Shown: positions 28,789 to 36,981 of the stretch, piece after piece
Position numbering within the stretch: position 1 is the stretch's first letter
Layout: each line of letters starts with the position of its first letter
NCBI GenBank assembly: GCA_016704425.1
Contig: JADJAC010000011.1
Span: 248,001 to 312,000, forward strand
Length of the DNA stretch: 64,000 nucleotides
Source of the DNA: Sphingomonadales bacterium
Lineage (GTDB): Bacteria; Pseudomonadota; Alphaproteobacteria; Sphingomonadales; Sphingomonadaceae
Reading direction: 5' to 3'
Notes under the pieces: model-generated
Databases searched by the model: none
Seen by the model: the letters and a program-made list of their open reading frames with translations, nothing else
What the model was told of the DNA's origin: nothing
Made by a program: the position numbers and the translations under genes

Positions 28789-29559
28789 TTACTCCGGGAT
28801 GAGTTTTTTGATCTCAAGCTCAGCGGAAACAGGCATATTCTCGCGCTCAAGCCTGCGAACCTCAGCCACAATCTTCTTGGCGCGCTCAACCTTGTCTTTT
28901 CGCCATTGCGTATCGGTTGGCGTTGCCAATTTTTCGAATGTTTCAAGCAGGTAGTCACGCTGGGTGCTGATGTAGAAATATGATTGATCGACAATCCATT
29001 TTTCCAGCGAGTATGAATCAAAGACATAGCCGTTCTGGGCATTCCAAAACTTCACGAGCCTGATGGTCGGCTTGATGAGGTGGTGATTAGCAGTGTTCTT
29101 TTCGGTCAGCTTGCCATTGAAATCATTAGGGTTTGTATTTTGCCACGCGCTTGTTCCATCTGGAATCTGGTAGCCTCCCCACATGTTGGCAAGTGCGGGC
29201 ACAAGGTCAAATTTGATGTGGTTGAGTTCCAGCACGATGGTCGGTGAGGACTGCTTGATGTCTGACGATGAGTAATAGGCATCGACGAAGGCCCGAAGGC
29301 GGTTGAGGTAGGTTTGAGGGGTATAGCCCCCTTCGGCAAACACCACCATGTAATCAATATCGGAATGACCATCCATTCTGCGAGGCAAAATCGTACCGCG
29401 CGTAGAAGAACCAAAACGAAAATGGCTGTTTAGTTTTGAACTAAAATATGAATTGAGGCGCGTTTGCAAGGTAGCAACCGAACGGTTTATTGAATCCTGT
29501 TCGCCGGTTGAAAGGATTGCGTTGCTGGCACGATTGGTGAGGTAACTGTTGACTGTCAT
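28789..29559 (-). CDS. CD-NTase (SMODS nucleotidyltransferase), CBASS-like
   Basis: This protein of about 256 aa has the nucleotidyltransferase signature GSSTRGTILPRRMDGHSDID with the DxD metal pair in DIDYMVVF and the third Asp in LELNHIKFDLVPA. These are the features of SMODS/CD-NTase enzymes, which make cyclic oligonucleotide second messengers on phage infection. The start is set at ATG 29559 (MTVNSYLTN) because the family usually begins there; 29580 and 29598 are alternatives. The preceding gene encodes a SLATT 2TM effector, so a pore-type CBASS is inferred. It is the last gene of a four-gene operon. Confidence 0.83.
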   Translation of the reverse strand: MTVNSYLTNRASNAILSTGEQDSINRSVATLQTRLNSYFSSKLNSHFRFGSSTRGTILPRRMDGHSDIDYMVVFAEGGYTPQTYLNRLRAFVDAYYSSSDIKQSSPTIVLELNHIKFDLVPALANMWGGYQIPDGTSAWQNTNPNDFNGKLTEKNTANHHLIKPTIRLVKFWNAQNGYVFDSYSLEKWIVDQSYFYISTQRDYLLETFEKLATPTDTQWRKDKVERAKKIVAEVRRLERENMPVSAELEIKKLIPE

Positions 29560-29563
29560 AGGA

Positions 29564-30076
29564 TTATTTATCGACTGCATGAGTGGATTCGCCAGCATCG
29601 ATCCCGTCTCGGGCGACCTTGAAATCCTTGGTTGAAAACTGTGGACTGGCTTGGTTCAATTCGTTTCTGCGCTTGGTGAACTCATCCAAGCCGTCAATCG
29701 CCGACTGGTCGTCACAGACGTTTTCAAGCCGAATCTGCCGGAATACGCGCGCATCATTTCTGAGCGAGAGATATTGATCGCCGGAACTCTTGTGCGATGC
29801 GGCACGTTCAAACGGCTTCAAGAATGTCGATAGTGCGGTCAAGACGGCAACCACCGATGCAATCGCGCCACCGATTTCGGGGTAGTCCTTAAAAAAGGCC
29901 AAGCCCGCGATGCTACTTAAAATGACCGACGGGATTCCCAGCCAATAATGAAATCGGCTCCACCGCTCGTGAGCGTTGAAGTGAGATTTGCCGGAATGGA
30001 TGCAATCCTCTTCGATCCGCTCAAGTTCGAGGCGGATTGCATCCTTCGGGGTGGGCACAGGGGTTGGGTTAGACAT
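29564..30076 (-). CDS. SLATT-domain 2TM effector
   Basis: This 170-aa protein has two membrane helices (about 47-65, LGIPSVILSSIAGLAFF, and 72-90, ASVVAVLTALSTFL) separated by a short loop. A conserved helical tail follows (SGDQYLSLRNDARVFRQIRL), the hallmark of SLATT domains. These are predicted pore-forming effectors paired with nucleotide-producing enzymes. The stop is only a few bases upstream of the CD-NTase start. Cell suicide by membrane leakage after second-messenger binding is the family model, not shown here. Confidence 0.83.
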   Translation of the reverse strand: MSNPTPVPTPKDAIRLELERIEEDCIHSGKSHFNAHERWSRFHYWLGIPSVILSSIAGLAFFKDYPEIGGAIASVVAVLTALSTFLKPFERAASHKSSGDQYLSLRNDARVFRQIRLENVCDDQSAIDGLDEFTKRRNELNQASPQFSTKDFKVARDGIDAGESTHAVDK

Positions 30077-30088
30077 GCGATAATTGTA

Positions 30089-30277
30089 TCACGAATTGGG
30101 GCTGTCGCGCCCATCGGGTTCTTTGGCGACGCCCTTGAACGGCGATCCGCCATTCTTGACGCTCATAAACTCGCCAGTGCGCTCGTTGCGCTTCTGGTAG
30201 TTGCCATCTGGGCGCTCAAATTGGGTACGGGCTGTAACTGCGCCGCGACGAAAGTTGTTGCCGGTATTCTTGGCCAT
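30089..30277 (-). CDS. Small basic protein of the CBASS-like operon
   Basis: This 62-aa protein starts at ATG 30277 with AGGAGC upstream. It is rich in Asn, Arg and Gly and has the run GNYQKRNERTGEFMSVK followed by GSPFKGVAKEPDGRD. Similar short proteins accompany CD-NTase/SLATT operons, in my recollection, but no function is assigned. The position 12 bp ahead of the SLATT gene indicates co-translation. Confidence 0.65.
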   Translation of the reverse strand: MAKNTGNNFRRGAVTARTQFERPDGNYQKRNERTGEFMSVKNGGSPFKGVAKEPDGRDSPNS

Positions 30278-30293
30278 AAATGCTCCTGTGATC

Positions 30294-30554
30294 TTAGTTG
30301 AACGTGTAACGCTTCCAAGGGATGGCGTTGGTCGGCACCCCAGAAAGAAAATTGGCAATGTCGCGGCGACCGAAATATGTCGGCACCCCGCGAGAATCCT
30401 GAGACATCAGGACAATCGGCATTCCCGGAAAGCAGCGACTAAAACTCTGCATTGCCGACGACGCTTCATGCCGATCGTCAGTGACATGACGCTTGACCAC
30501 CACGACCGCGAAGGTCTGGCCTTGTTCCTTAATGACAGCACCTTCGAGCTGCAT
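30294..30554 (-). CDS. Small conserved protein, first gene of CBASS-like operon
   Basis: This 86-aa protein starts at ATG 30554 with AAAGGA upstream. The first half has the alternating pattern MQLEGAVIKEQGQTFAVVVV, and the second half has FPGMPIVLMSQDSRGVPTYF and IPWKRYTFN. The hydrophobic strand-turn-strand layout suggests a small alpha/beta protein. I know no function. It is separated by 17 bp from the 62-aa gene and is divergent from the XRE regulator across a large palindrome. Confidence 0.62.
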   Translation of the reverse strand: MQLEGAVIKEQGQTFAVVVVKRHVTDDRHEASSAMQSFSRCFPGMPIVLMSQDSRGVPTYFGRRDIANFLSGVPTNAIPWKRYTFN

Positions 30555-30649
30555 GGCAGTTCCTTTCTGCTTGGACTCGAGCACGATGCCCTTGCCTCGA
30601 TTCGCTATATGACGGGATTTGGAAATAGCGTCAATGCAAACATACGCTA

Positions 30650-30685
30650 TGTCAATCACACAAACATATGTTTGTGTGATTGACA
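30650..30685. promoter_or_regulatory. 36-bp perfect palindrome between two divergent defence operons
   Basis: The 18-bp arm TGTCAATCACACAAACAT is followed at once by its exact complement. It carries a TTGACA-like hexamer at each end, facing outward, so it can overlap the -35 region of both divergent promoters. A further partial copy (CAAACATACG) lies at 30637. It is the obvious operator for the XRE protein encoded at 30716. Confidence 0.68.
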
Positions 30686-30715
30686 TGGCTGGCGTATTGG
30701 TTCAAAGGCACGGCC

Positions 30716-31072
30716 ATGAACGAGTGGTCAATCTATTCGGCGTTGGGGGAAGCTGTGGCGATAAGGCGTAAAGCCATTGGCCTCACACAAGCACAAGTTG
30801 CTGTGAAGGTGGGCATTTCCCGCGCCTCAATCGCTAATATTGAGTCCGGCCGACAGAAGGTTTTGCTGCATCAAGTGTATCTGTTTGCGGAAGCCCTGAA
30901 GCTGCCGTCGATCATGCAACTTTTGCCCAAGTCGCTAGTGCGTGGCGAAAACGATATGGTTGTCCCCATTTCGCGCAGTGACATTTCAGAGCGTCAAAAG
31001 GCTCAAGTGAGCGATGCGCTGATGGGCATGTTTGGCAACGGCACATCGCTTGCTGCTTCGGACGATTCCTAG
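30716..31072 (+). CDS. XRE-family repressor
   Basis: This 118-aa protein starts at ATG 30716 with AAAGG upstream. The helix-turn-helix is at residues 11-60 (IRRKAIGLTQAQVAVKVGIS, then RASIANIESGRQ). The stop overlaps the start of an ImmA/IrrE-type peptidase gene (TAGTG). In such pairs the peptidase cleaves the repressor on a stress signal. The 36-bp palindrome just upstream is its likely site, which would put both its own operon and the CBASS-like operon under one switch. Confidence 0.83.
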   Translation: MNEWSIYSALGEAVAIRRKAIGLTQAQVAVKVGISRASIANIESGRQKVLLHQVYLFAEALKLPSIMQLLPKSLVRGENDMVVPISRSDISERQKAQVSDALMGMFGNGTSLAASDDS

Positions 31073-31590
31073 TGACCAGCCCAGCTCAAATTGCTCGTGA
31101 CCACGCGCAGCGTATTCTGACAGAATACGCTGTGACGGCGCTACCAGTGCCAGTCGAGAAAATTGCAAAAAGTCTCGGCATAGCCGTGCGCTTTTCGCCG
31201 CTCGATCAGGAGCTTTCGGGCATGGCGCTCATCAAAGACGGCGTGTCAGTGATCGGGGTCAATGCGCTCCACCATCCCAATCGCCAACGGTTCACCATCG
31301 CCCATGAACTGGGGCACCACATCATGCACCGCGAACTGATTGATGGCACGGTGCATGTAGATAAAGGCTTTACGCTCTGGCGCGGCGAGTTGGCGACTCA
31401 AGGGACTGACCGGGTTGAGGTACAGGCTAATGCGTTTGCCTCGGAACTCCTGATGCCAAAGCAATTTATCAGTCAAATCGAAGGAATTGAAAGCCTAGAT
31501 ATTGACGATGAGGTTGGTATGAAGGCGCTCGCCAAGCGTTTTCGTGTGAGCGTGACAGCGTTGCAAAATAGACTCTCCTCATACATCTAG
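31072..31590 (+). CDS. ImmA/IrrE-type metallopeptidase
   Basis: This 172-aa protein starts at GTG 31072, overlapping the XRE stop. The zinc motif HELGHH appears in RFTIAHELGHHIMHREL, and the third zinc ligand is probably in VEVQANAFASELLMP. This is the standard ImmA/IrrE layout. The usual role is induced cleavage of the partner repressor. The exonuclease gene starts 18 bp downstream. Confidence 0.86.
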   Translation: MTSPAQIARDHAQRILTEYAVTALPVPVEKIAKSLGIAVRFSPLDQELSGMALIKDGVSVIGVNALHHPNRQRFTIAHELGHHIMHRELIDGTVHVDKGFTLWRGELATQGTDRVEVQANAFASELLMPKQFISQIEGIESLDIDDEVGMKALAKRFRVSVTALQNRLSSYI

Positions 31591-31608
31591 CTGACTGCGG
31601 AGGGGCGC

Positions 31609-33003
31609 ATGGGGTTTGTCTTTTACGATACCGAGACGACTGGCATTGACACCTCCTTCGATCAGATTTTGCAATTTGCGGCAATCAGGACCGACGAAGA
31701 CCTGAACATCCTGGAACGCTTTGAGGTACGTTCTCGGCTCCTGCCGTTCATTGTTCCAGCTCCAGGCGCACTTCGTGTCACCAAAGTGACCATCGATCGG
31801 CTGCACGATCCCGCCACGCCATCGCACTACGAGATGGTCAGAGCCGTTCGCAGCAAGCTGGCCGAATGGTCGCCGGCTATTTTTCTTGGCTACAACAGTC
31901 TGCGGTTTGACGAAGAGCTCATGCGCCAAGCCCTCTACCAAACTCTGCACAATCCATATCTGACCAATCGCGACGGTAATTGCCGGGGGGACGTGTTGCC
32001 CCTCGTTCAAGCCTGTACTGAATTTGAACCAGATTGTGTGACCGTTCCCTATGGTGGCAACGGCAAGCCAGTTTTCAAGCTCGACCAACTCGCACCCGCT
32101 AACGGCTTTGCTCATGACAATGCCCATGATGCATTGTCGGATGTAGAGGCTACGATTCACATGTGCCGCCTTGTTCGGGACGGCGCTGGCGATCTGTGGA
32201 ATCGTTTTTTGCGGTTCACGCAAAGAGCCGCGGCCGCCGAGTTTTTGGATGAAGATGAGCCATTCCTCCTGACGGAATTCTACTTCAACCGTCCCAAGCA
32301 TATGCCGGTATTGCGGATTGGTCAGGACAGCGAACAGTCCAATGTTTCGGTCTGTTTCGACCTGGCACACGATCTCGATAAGTTTCGCAATCTGACCGAT
32401 GCTCAGTTGCAAAGTCTCGTAGTCAGCTCACCAAAGCCGCTTCGCAAAATCAAAGCCAACGCCGCGCCGACCATGACGCCGCTAGAGGATGTGCCCGACC
32501 ACCTATTCGGTGATCTGACGCAGGATGACATTGCGGTTCGGGCTAGTGATCTTCGCAGCGACGACGCACTCAAAACCCGTTTGCTGGCCGCGTATGAGGC
32601 TACCAAAACTGTGTATGGGCCCAACGAACACGTTGAAAAGCAAATCTATGAGGGGTTTGCAGGAAATGCTGATGAGCAGCTGATGACGCAATTTCATGCG
32701 ATGCCGTGGGAACACCGCCATACGCTGGCCAGTCAATTTCAAAATCCCAAGTTTGGCTTCTTGGCCAAGCGTCTCATTTTTGCCCACGATCCAAACTGTT
32801 TGCCCCTCGTCTGCCAACAAGAAATCTCTGCGCATATCTATTCGCGGATCGCCGCTCCGGATGACAGCGGGGTCAAGTGGACGACATTGACGAAAGCCCG
32901 GTCAGAATGTGAAAAGCTCATGGCAAGCGCAGCGGCCGCAGATCTTTCGCTGCTTCAAGGTTACCATGATTATCTGACCGCTAAAGTGGCTGCTTTGGCA
33001 TAG
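31609..33003 (+). CDS. Exonuclease I-like (SbcB family) DEDDh exonuclease
   Basis: This 464-aa protein has DEDDh residues as expected: D7 and E9 in FYDTETTGID, an Asp in LGYNSLRFDEELMRQAL, and His and Asp in NAHDALSDVEAT. The following regions align with the SH3-like and C-terminal parts of E. coli exonuclease I (for example ANGFAHDNAHDALSDV, VEKQIYEGF, LLQGYHDYL). It would degrade single-stranded DNA 3' to 5'. Its place in an operon with XRE and ImmA genes, facing a CBASS-like operon, suggests a defence or regulatory role rather than housekeeping repair. Confidence 0.83.
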   Translation: MGFVFYDTETTGIDTSFDQILQFAAIRTDEDLNILERFEVRSRLLPFIVPAPGALRVTKVTIDRLHDPATPSHYEMVRAVRSKLAEWSPAIFLGYNSLRFDEELMRQALYQTLHNPYLTNRDGNCRGDVLPLVQACTEFEPDCVTVPYGGNGKPVFKLDQLAPANGFAHDNAHDALSDVEATIHMCRLVRDGAGDLWNRFLRFTQRAAAAEFLDEDEPFLLTEFYFNRPKHMPVLRIGQDSEQSNVSVCFDLAHDLDKFRNLTDAQLQSLVVSSPKPLRKIKANAAPTMTPLEDVPDHLFGDLTQDDIAVRASDLRSDDALKTRLLAAYEATKTVYGPNEHVEKQIYEGFAGNADEQLMTQFHAMPWEHRHTLASQFQNPKFGFLAKRLIFAHDPNCLPLVCQQEISAHIYSRIAAPDDSGVKWTTLTKARSECEKLMASAAAADLSLLQGYHDYLTAKVAALA

Positions 33004-33048
33004 TTTTTTCCGAGTAAGCGCGGCCAGGAATGGTGTCTGAAGATTGTG

Positions 33049-33897
33049 TCACTCTGACATTCCAGCCAATCGACAACCCGATAAGATGCTGGAGGACCGT
33101 ACCATCTCAGGGTGCGCCGAAGGATTGATAACGAACCCGTGCCGTCCAGCAGCATACTCCCCAACCGACACCAGAAATCGTCGCGTTTCGTCGCTATTCC
33201 GATCCCCTCCGACGGTGGCCAGCGCCTCTACCATGCCAGGATGATCGGATGATCGAACGGCAGAAATCACCACCCAGTCCTTTTCGTGGCGGCGGGCAAA
33301 CTGCTGGCGGTCGCGAGTGAATGATTCCGCCGCTGACAACGTGCGGCCATGGACGGCCTCCCAAGCATCGGGATACCAATCGCGCATCGCTCTGTCTGCC
33401 ATTGCCTGTTCGCGGTAGGTGAACAGGTCCGGGTAACCTGCGGCGACGAGCGCCCATTCGGCGTCTTCTTCATACCAGCCGCCAGATAGTCGCAACGCGG
33501 GATCCATCCCCGCATTGCGTGCCCGGTCGAGCTTGAAGCCGCCATGGCCGGCAGTGGAATGAAAGACGATCCCCTCCGCGTAGATGGTCGCCGATTGAGA
33601 CATCCCCCAAGGCGTGGAAACGCGCAGGATCGTATCGACGCGACCGAGCGCGTTGCGTTGGCGGACATGCAGCGCGATGTCGGCAATATAGGCGCGGAAG
33701 GAGACTTCATCAGCCACGGCACCTTCGGCGCAATAGACATCTGACCGGGACCATTCGCCAATCGGCCGGTTGAGCTTCCAGCCGGACACGATCGAGAAGC
33801 CTTCCTTGAGCGGAATGGCGATATAGGCGAGCCCATCGACCCGTGCGGCCATAAGGCCGTCGCTCGTCGTGCCATATTCGACACTGATGTCGTTCAT
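33049..33897 (-). CDS. DUF7007 protein
   Basis: This 282-aa protein has WGMSQSATIYAEGIVFHSTA, GHGGFKLDRARN and GGWYEEDAEWALVAAGYPDL, which I associate with DUF7007, a family recurring near strawberry-notch genes on sphingomonad and rhizobial mobile elements. Function is unassigned. Its ATG overlaps the stop of the truncated gene upstream (ATGA). It marks the native backbone; the defence genes between it and the strawberry-notch gene look inserted. Confidence 0.75.
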   Translation of the reverse strand: MNDISVEYGTTSDGLMAARVDGLAYIAIPLKEGFSIVSGWKLNRPIGEWSRSDVYCAEGAVADEVSFRAYIADIALHVRQRNALGRVDTILRVSTPWGMSQSATIYAEGIVFHSTAGHGGFKLDRARNAGMDPALRLSGGWYEEDAEWALVAAGYPDLFTYREQAMADRAMRDWYPDAWEAVHGRTLSAAESFTRDRQQFARRHEKDWVVISAVRSSDHPGMVEALATVGGDRNSDETRRFLVSVGEYAAGRHGFVINPSAHPEMVRSSSILSGCRLAGMSE

Positions 33898-34053
33898 GCC
33901 GCCCTCCTGAGTTCAGAGGGCAAAACTGCCAGATCAGCGTCGGTCACGATCTCGGCGCGCATCCCGGAATAGGGATTGTCGCGCATCCATGCTTCTGCCG
34001 ATGTCATGTCGGCCGCGAGGTGGCGCAATTCGTCCTTATCCCGAAACGTGGTC
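33894..34053 (-). pseudogene. 3' remnant of a small backbone gene cut by an IS
   Basis: The reverse-strand frame gives 52 residues ending before the DUF7007 start: TTFRDKDELRHLAADMTSAE, AWMRDNPYSGMRAEIVTDAD, LAVLPSELRRAA. The 5' part is missing where the IS begins (34054), and I do not find it on the other side of the IS. It was translationally coupled to DUF7007. Confidence 0.6.
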
Positions 34054-34088
34054 TGTCCGTCGTCAGATAATTTGAGACATATGTTGGG

Positions 34089-35126
34089 TTAAAACAGTTG
34101 AGCGTTTGGGTCCATGTGTAGGGTTGATGTTATGCGGCAAGCTTGCGGTGATGCAAGCGCCTTTGTTCGATGGTTTTCGTTTGATCCTTTCGCGTTGTTT
34201 GATGATGGCTTTTGCCCTGCCGGAAGTAGACGTCGGCGGGCGTAACGTTGTTCAGACTCTCGTGGTAGCGCTGATGGTTGTAATGTTCGACGAACGCTTC
34301 GATCTGGGCTACAAGGTCGCCGGGCAGATAGTAATTTTCCAGCAGGATGCGGTTTTTCAAGGTCTGGTGCCAGCGTTCGATCTTCCCCCTGTGTTTGGGG
34401 ATGGAATGGCGCGCCGCGCACATGGCTCATGCCGTTGTCGGCGAGGAAGTCCGCCAGTTCGCCAGCAACATAGCTGGGACCATTGTCCGATAGCAGCCGC
34501 GGTTTGTGTAGTACGTGCACCGACGCACAGCCAGAAGCTGCCAACGCCAGTTCAAGTGTGTCGGTGACATCTTCAGCACGCATCGTCGTGCATAGCTTCC
34601 ACGCGATGATGTAGCGCGAGTAATCGTCGAGGATGGTGGACAGATAATACCAGCCCCAGCCAATGATCTTGAGATAGGTAAAATCGGTCTGCCACAGCTG
34701 GTTGATGGCGGTCGTCTTGTCCTTGAACTCGCTGGCGGCCTTCATGACGATAAAGGCAGGGCTGGTAATCAGGTCATGCGCCTTCAGCAGCCTGTAAACG
34801 CTGGCTTCTGATACGAAGTAGCGCTTGGTGTCGGTAAACGTCACCGCAAGCTCTCTGGGCGATAGGTCAGTGCGCTCCAGCGCCAAATCAAGGATATCGC
34901 AGCGCACCTTGTCAGGGATGCGGTTCCAACCCCGCTTGGGGCCTGGGCGCCGATCCTCCAGTGCCTCAGCGCCAAAGCGCAGATACAGATCATACCAGCG
35001 GTAGAAGGTAGGCCGGGCAATGCCCAGCTTATCCAGAGTTTGTTTAGCGGACAGTTGCGATTGCTCGACAATACGGATGATCTCGAGCTTCTCGGATGCG
35101 GGATATCTCATTCTTCGTCTCCCCAT
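34089..35126 (-). pseudogene. IS3-family transposase OrfB (frameshifted)
   Basis: An N-terminal helix-turn-helix (SAKQTLDKLGIARPTFYRWY) is followed by an integrase core with Asp in LWQTDFTYLKIIGWGW and Asp in RLLSDNGPSYVAGELADF. After FHPQTQG the frame is lost: one extra base in the run 34385-34389 moves the last catalytic Glu (GKIERWHQTLKNR) into another frame, which stays open down to about 34130. As written, the DDE triad is split and the enzyme is inactive. Confidence 0.82.
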
Positions 35127-35132
35127 CCGCGA

Positions 35133-35474
35133 TCATGCTTTTTTAAGCAGCCGCATCTCCAGCATCTGCTCAGCCACAACTTCCTTCAGATCCCGGGCCT
35201 CGCGGCGCAGATCGCGCACTTCGTCGGTGTTGGCGGCGCGCGACGTGTCCCCTGCCAACCGGCGCTTGCCAGCCTCCATGAAGTCCTTTGACCATTTGTA
35301 ATACACGCCCTGTGCAATGCCTTCGCGGCGGCACAGTTCGGCAATGCTATCTTCGCCGCGCAGGCCTTCCAGCACGATCCGGATCTTCTCCTCCGCGCCA
35401 TATTGCTTGCGCGTGGCACGGCGGATGTCTTTTACCACCGCTTGCGCTGACGGCCTTGAGTGTTTTGCGTTCAT
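35133..35474 (-). CDS. IS3-family transposase OrfA
   Basis: This 113-aa protein has a helix-turn-helix (YGAEEKIRIVLEGLRGEDSI, AELCRREGIAQGVYYKWSKD) and a C-terminal leucine-rich coil (DLKEVVAEQMLEMRLLKKA). This is the usual first ORF of IS3 elements. It ends 7 bp upstream of OrfB, where programmed frameshifting usually makes the full transposase; a lysine-rich AAAAAAG-type slip is suggested by the LLKKA end. Confidence 0.82.
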   Translation of the reverse strand: MNAKHSRPSAQAVVKDIRRATRKQYGAEEKIRIVLEGLRGEDSIAELCRREGIAQGVYYKWSKDFMEAGKRRLAGDTSRAANTDEVRDLRREARDLKEVVAEQMLEMRLLKKA

Positions 35475-35561
35475 CTTCGTTCCTTACAGTCACTACGATG
35501 AACCCAAAACACTCACCTATTTTATGCAGCCAATCTGTCTATTGAATGCTGACGGGGGACA

Positions 35562-36587
35562 ATACCGGGAGCGCCGCAGCTTGTTACCGTCGCAGTGATT
35601 GCGGCCATTTCTTTTATATACACGGCCCTTGGCGGATTTCGCGTTGTCGTTGTGACCGACCGCATTCAAATGGCGTTCATTTGGCTGCTTATTATTGCCA
35701 TGTGCATTTACTATGCTGTCGTTGTGACGGATCAAGGTTTGGCGGTCAGTCTTAACAACATTCCCGCCGAGCTAAGGACCTTGACGTGGAATAACGGCCT
35801 GACGGCATTTATCGCCGGTATTGCGGTGATGAACTTGCTGACTTTCGTAAGCAATATGGGCCTTTGGCAACGTATCGCTGGTTCGCAACACCCTGAAGTT
35901 GTCACAAGGGGTATGTGGTCAAGCGTTTTGGCCTCGGGCGTAAGTTGGTCACTGCTTGCGATAACAGCAGTCGGCGCGTTCATGTTTGTAACGCCTGTAG
36001 CAGGTGAAAACCTTCTCGTAACTTTGCTCGGTTCGATGCAATCCACAGTGATCGGACAGGCGACGATCTTTTGCGTCGTGCTTGGGCTTTATGGAGCTAT
36101 GCTTAGCACCGCCAGCACGCAGCTTATTGCTGTTTCGCATACGCTGTATGAGGACGTAATTGCGCCATTTCGGAAGGCCGATGTGCATGAGCGGGCAGAC
36201 TTGAAGATAGAAGCATTCTGGTCACGTCTCATCCTCGTCGTCAGTGCGTTCGTGGCTGTAGCCGCTGTTGAAGCATTGCGGATATGGGGCTTTACGGTGG
36301 CTGACTTGGCATTCGCCGTATATGGCGCCGCCCTTGGTCTCGTTCCTCCAATTTTAATGACGTTGTTTATGGATCGCAAGGCAACCAAAAAGCTCAGCCG
36401 ACCTGCGACTTGGGCCGTCGCGCTAGGCTTCATTTCCTGTTGGGCGGCTGCCGCTTATGGCCGGAGCATTTCAGACGCAAATCTCGTGTTCTTGTCACCG
36501 ATCATCAGCACAACTGTGGCTGCGACGATCATGCTTTCCGCATGGGCAATGCTGAAGTTCAAAGGCCCGGAACCGGTGGGTCGTTAA
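35562..36587 (+). pseudogene. Sodium:solute symporter (SSS family), 5'-truncated by IS
   Basis: An open frame of 341 residues enters directly from the IS edge with no start codon of its own: IPGAPQLVTVAVIAAISFIY, then TALGGFRVVVVTDRIQM, the SSS-family region around helix 4-5. About eight membrane helices follow to the natural stop. The usual length is near 500 aa, so roughly the first third is gone. An internal GTG (35595) could start a partial protein but that is unlikely to work as a transporter. The substrate is not predictable. Confidence 0.78.
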
Positions 36588-36679
36588 TCGGCGTCACCTT
36601 CGAGTTGCACAATCAACTGGAGGGGCCGCAACATGGCGGGAAGCGTATCAAGCACCCTTCGAGAATCGTCCCGTCCATC

Positions 36680-36814
36680 TGCACATAGTCACAATCTGCC
36701 TCCTTGATGGTACGTCAGGGAGTTCGGGGCCCGTCTCGGGCTGGTGCACATAGTCACAATCTGCCTCCTTGACGATACGTCAGGGAGTTCGGTGCCCGTC
36801 TCGGGCTGGTGCAC
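36680..36814. repeat. Left end of cassette array: three site cores, two empty 65-bp units
   Basis: Cores TGCAC at 36680-36684, 36745-36749 and 36810-36814 are exactly 65 bp apart. Each unit carries the left arm GCCCGTCTCGGGCTGG, with a GCCCG/CGGGC hairpin, before the next core. After the first two cores comes ATAGTCACAATC and after the third AAAATGCCTCC. The sequence before the first core (CCCGTCCATC) is not a left arm, so the array begins here. The remainder of 36588-36981 shows no gene. Confidence 0.8.
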
Positions 36815-36981
36815 AAAATGCCTCCTTGACAGTACGGCGGGACATTGTTCCAAACTGCAATGTGGGCATTTATGGACAGGGATCATTGACGATTCCGCGG
36901 TTCTGACGTATATTACAACCAAGTGGACAGGGCATTCCCAGTCGGCGCTGTGGCCTCGGTAATACCGGGGCCCTTCGCTTT

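Larger units (their letters stand above)
34054..35561 (-). mobile_element. IS3-family insertion sequence (about 1.5 kb)
   Basis: Imperfect terminal inverted repeats begin TGTCCGTCGTCAG at the left and TGTCCCCCGTCAG at the right (read inward), with TG...CA ends. Two overlapping-type ORFs lie inside. No target duplication flanks it (GTGGTC on the left, ATACCG on the right). The two sides are parts of different truncated genes, so a deletion or recombination through the IS is likely. Confidence 0.8.

Noticed and set aside
34046..35567. Target duplication of the IS3 element
   Set aside because: The six bases on each side (GTGGTC and ATACCG) do not match.
36680..36840. CRISPR array
   Set aside because: Units are identical and contiguous without unique spacers, and there are no cas genes.
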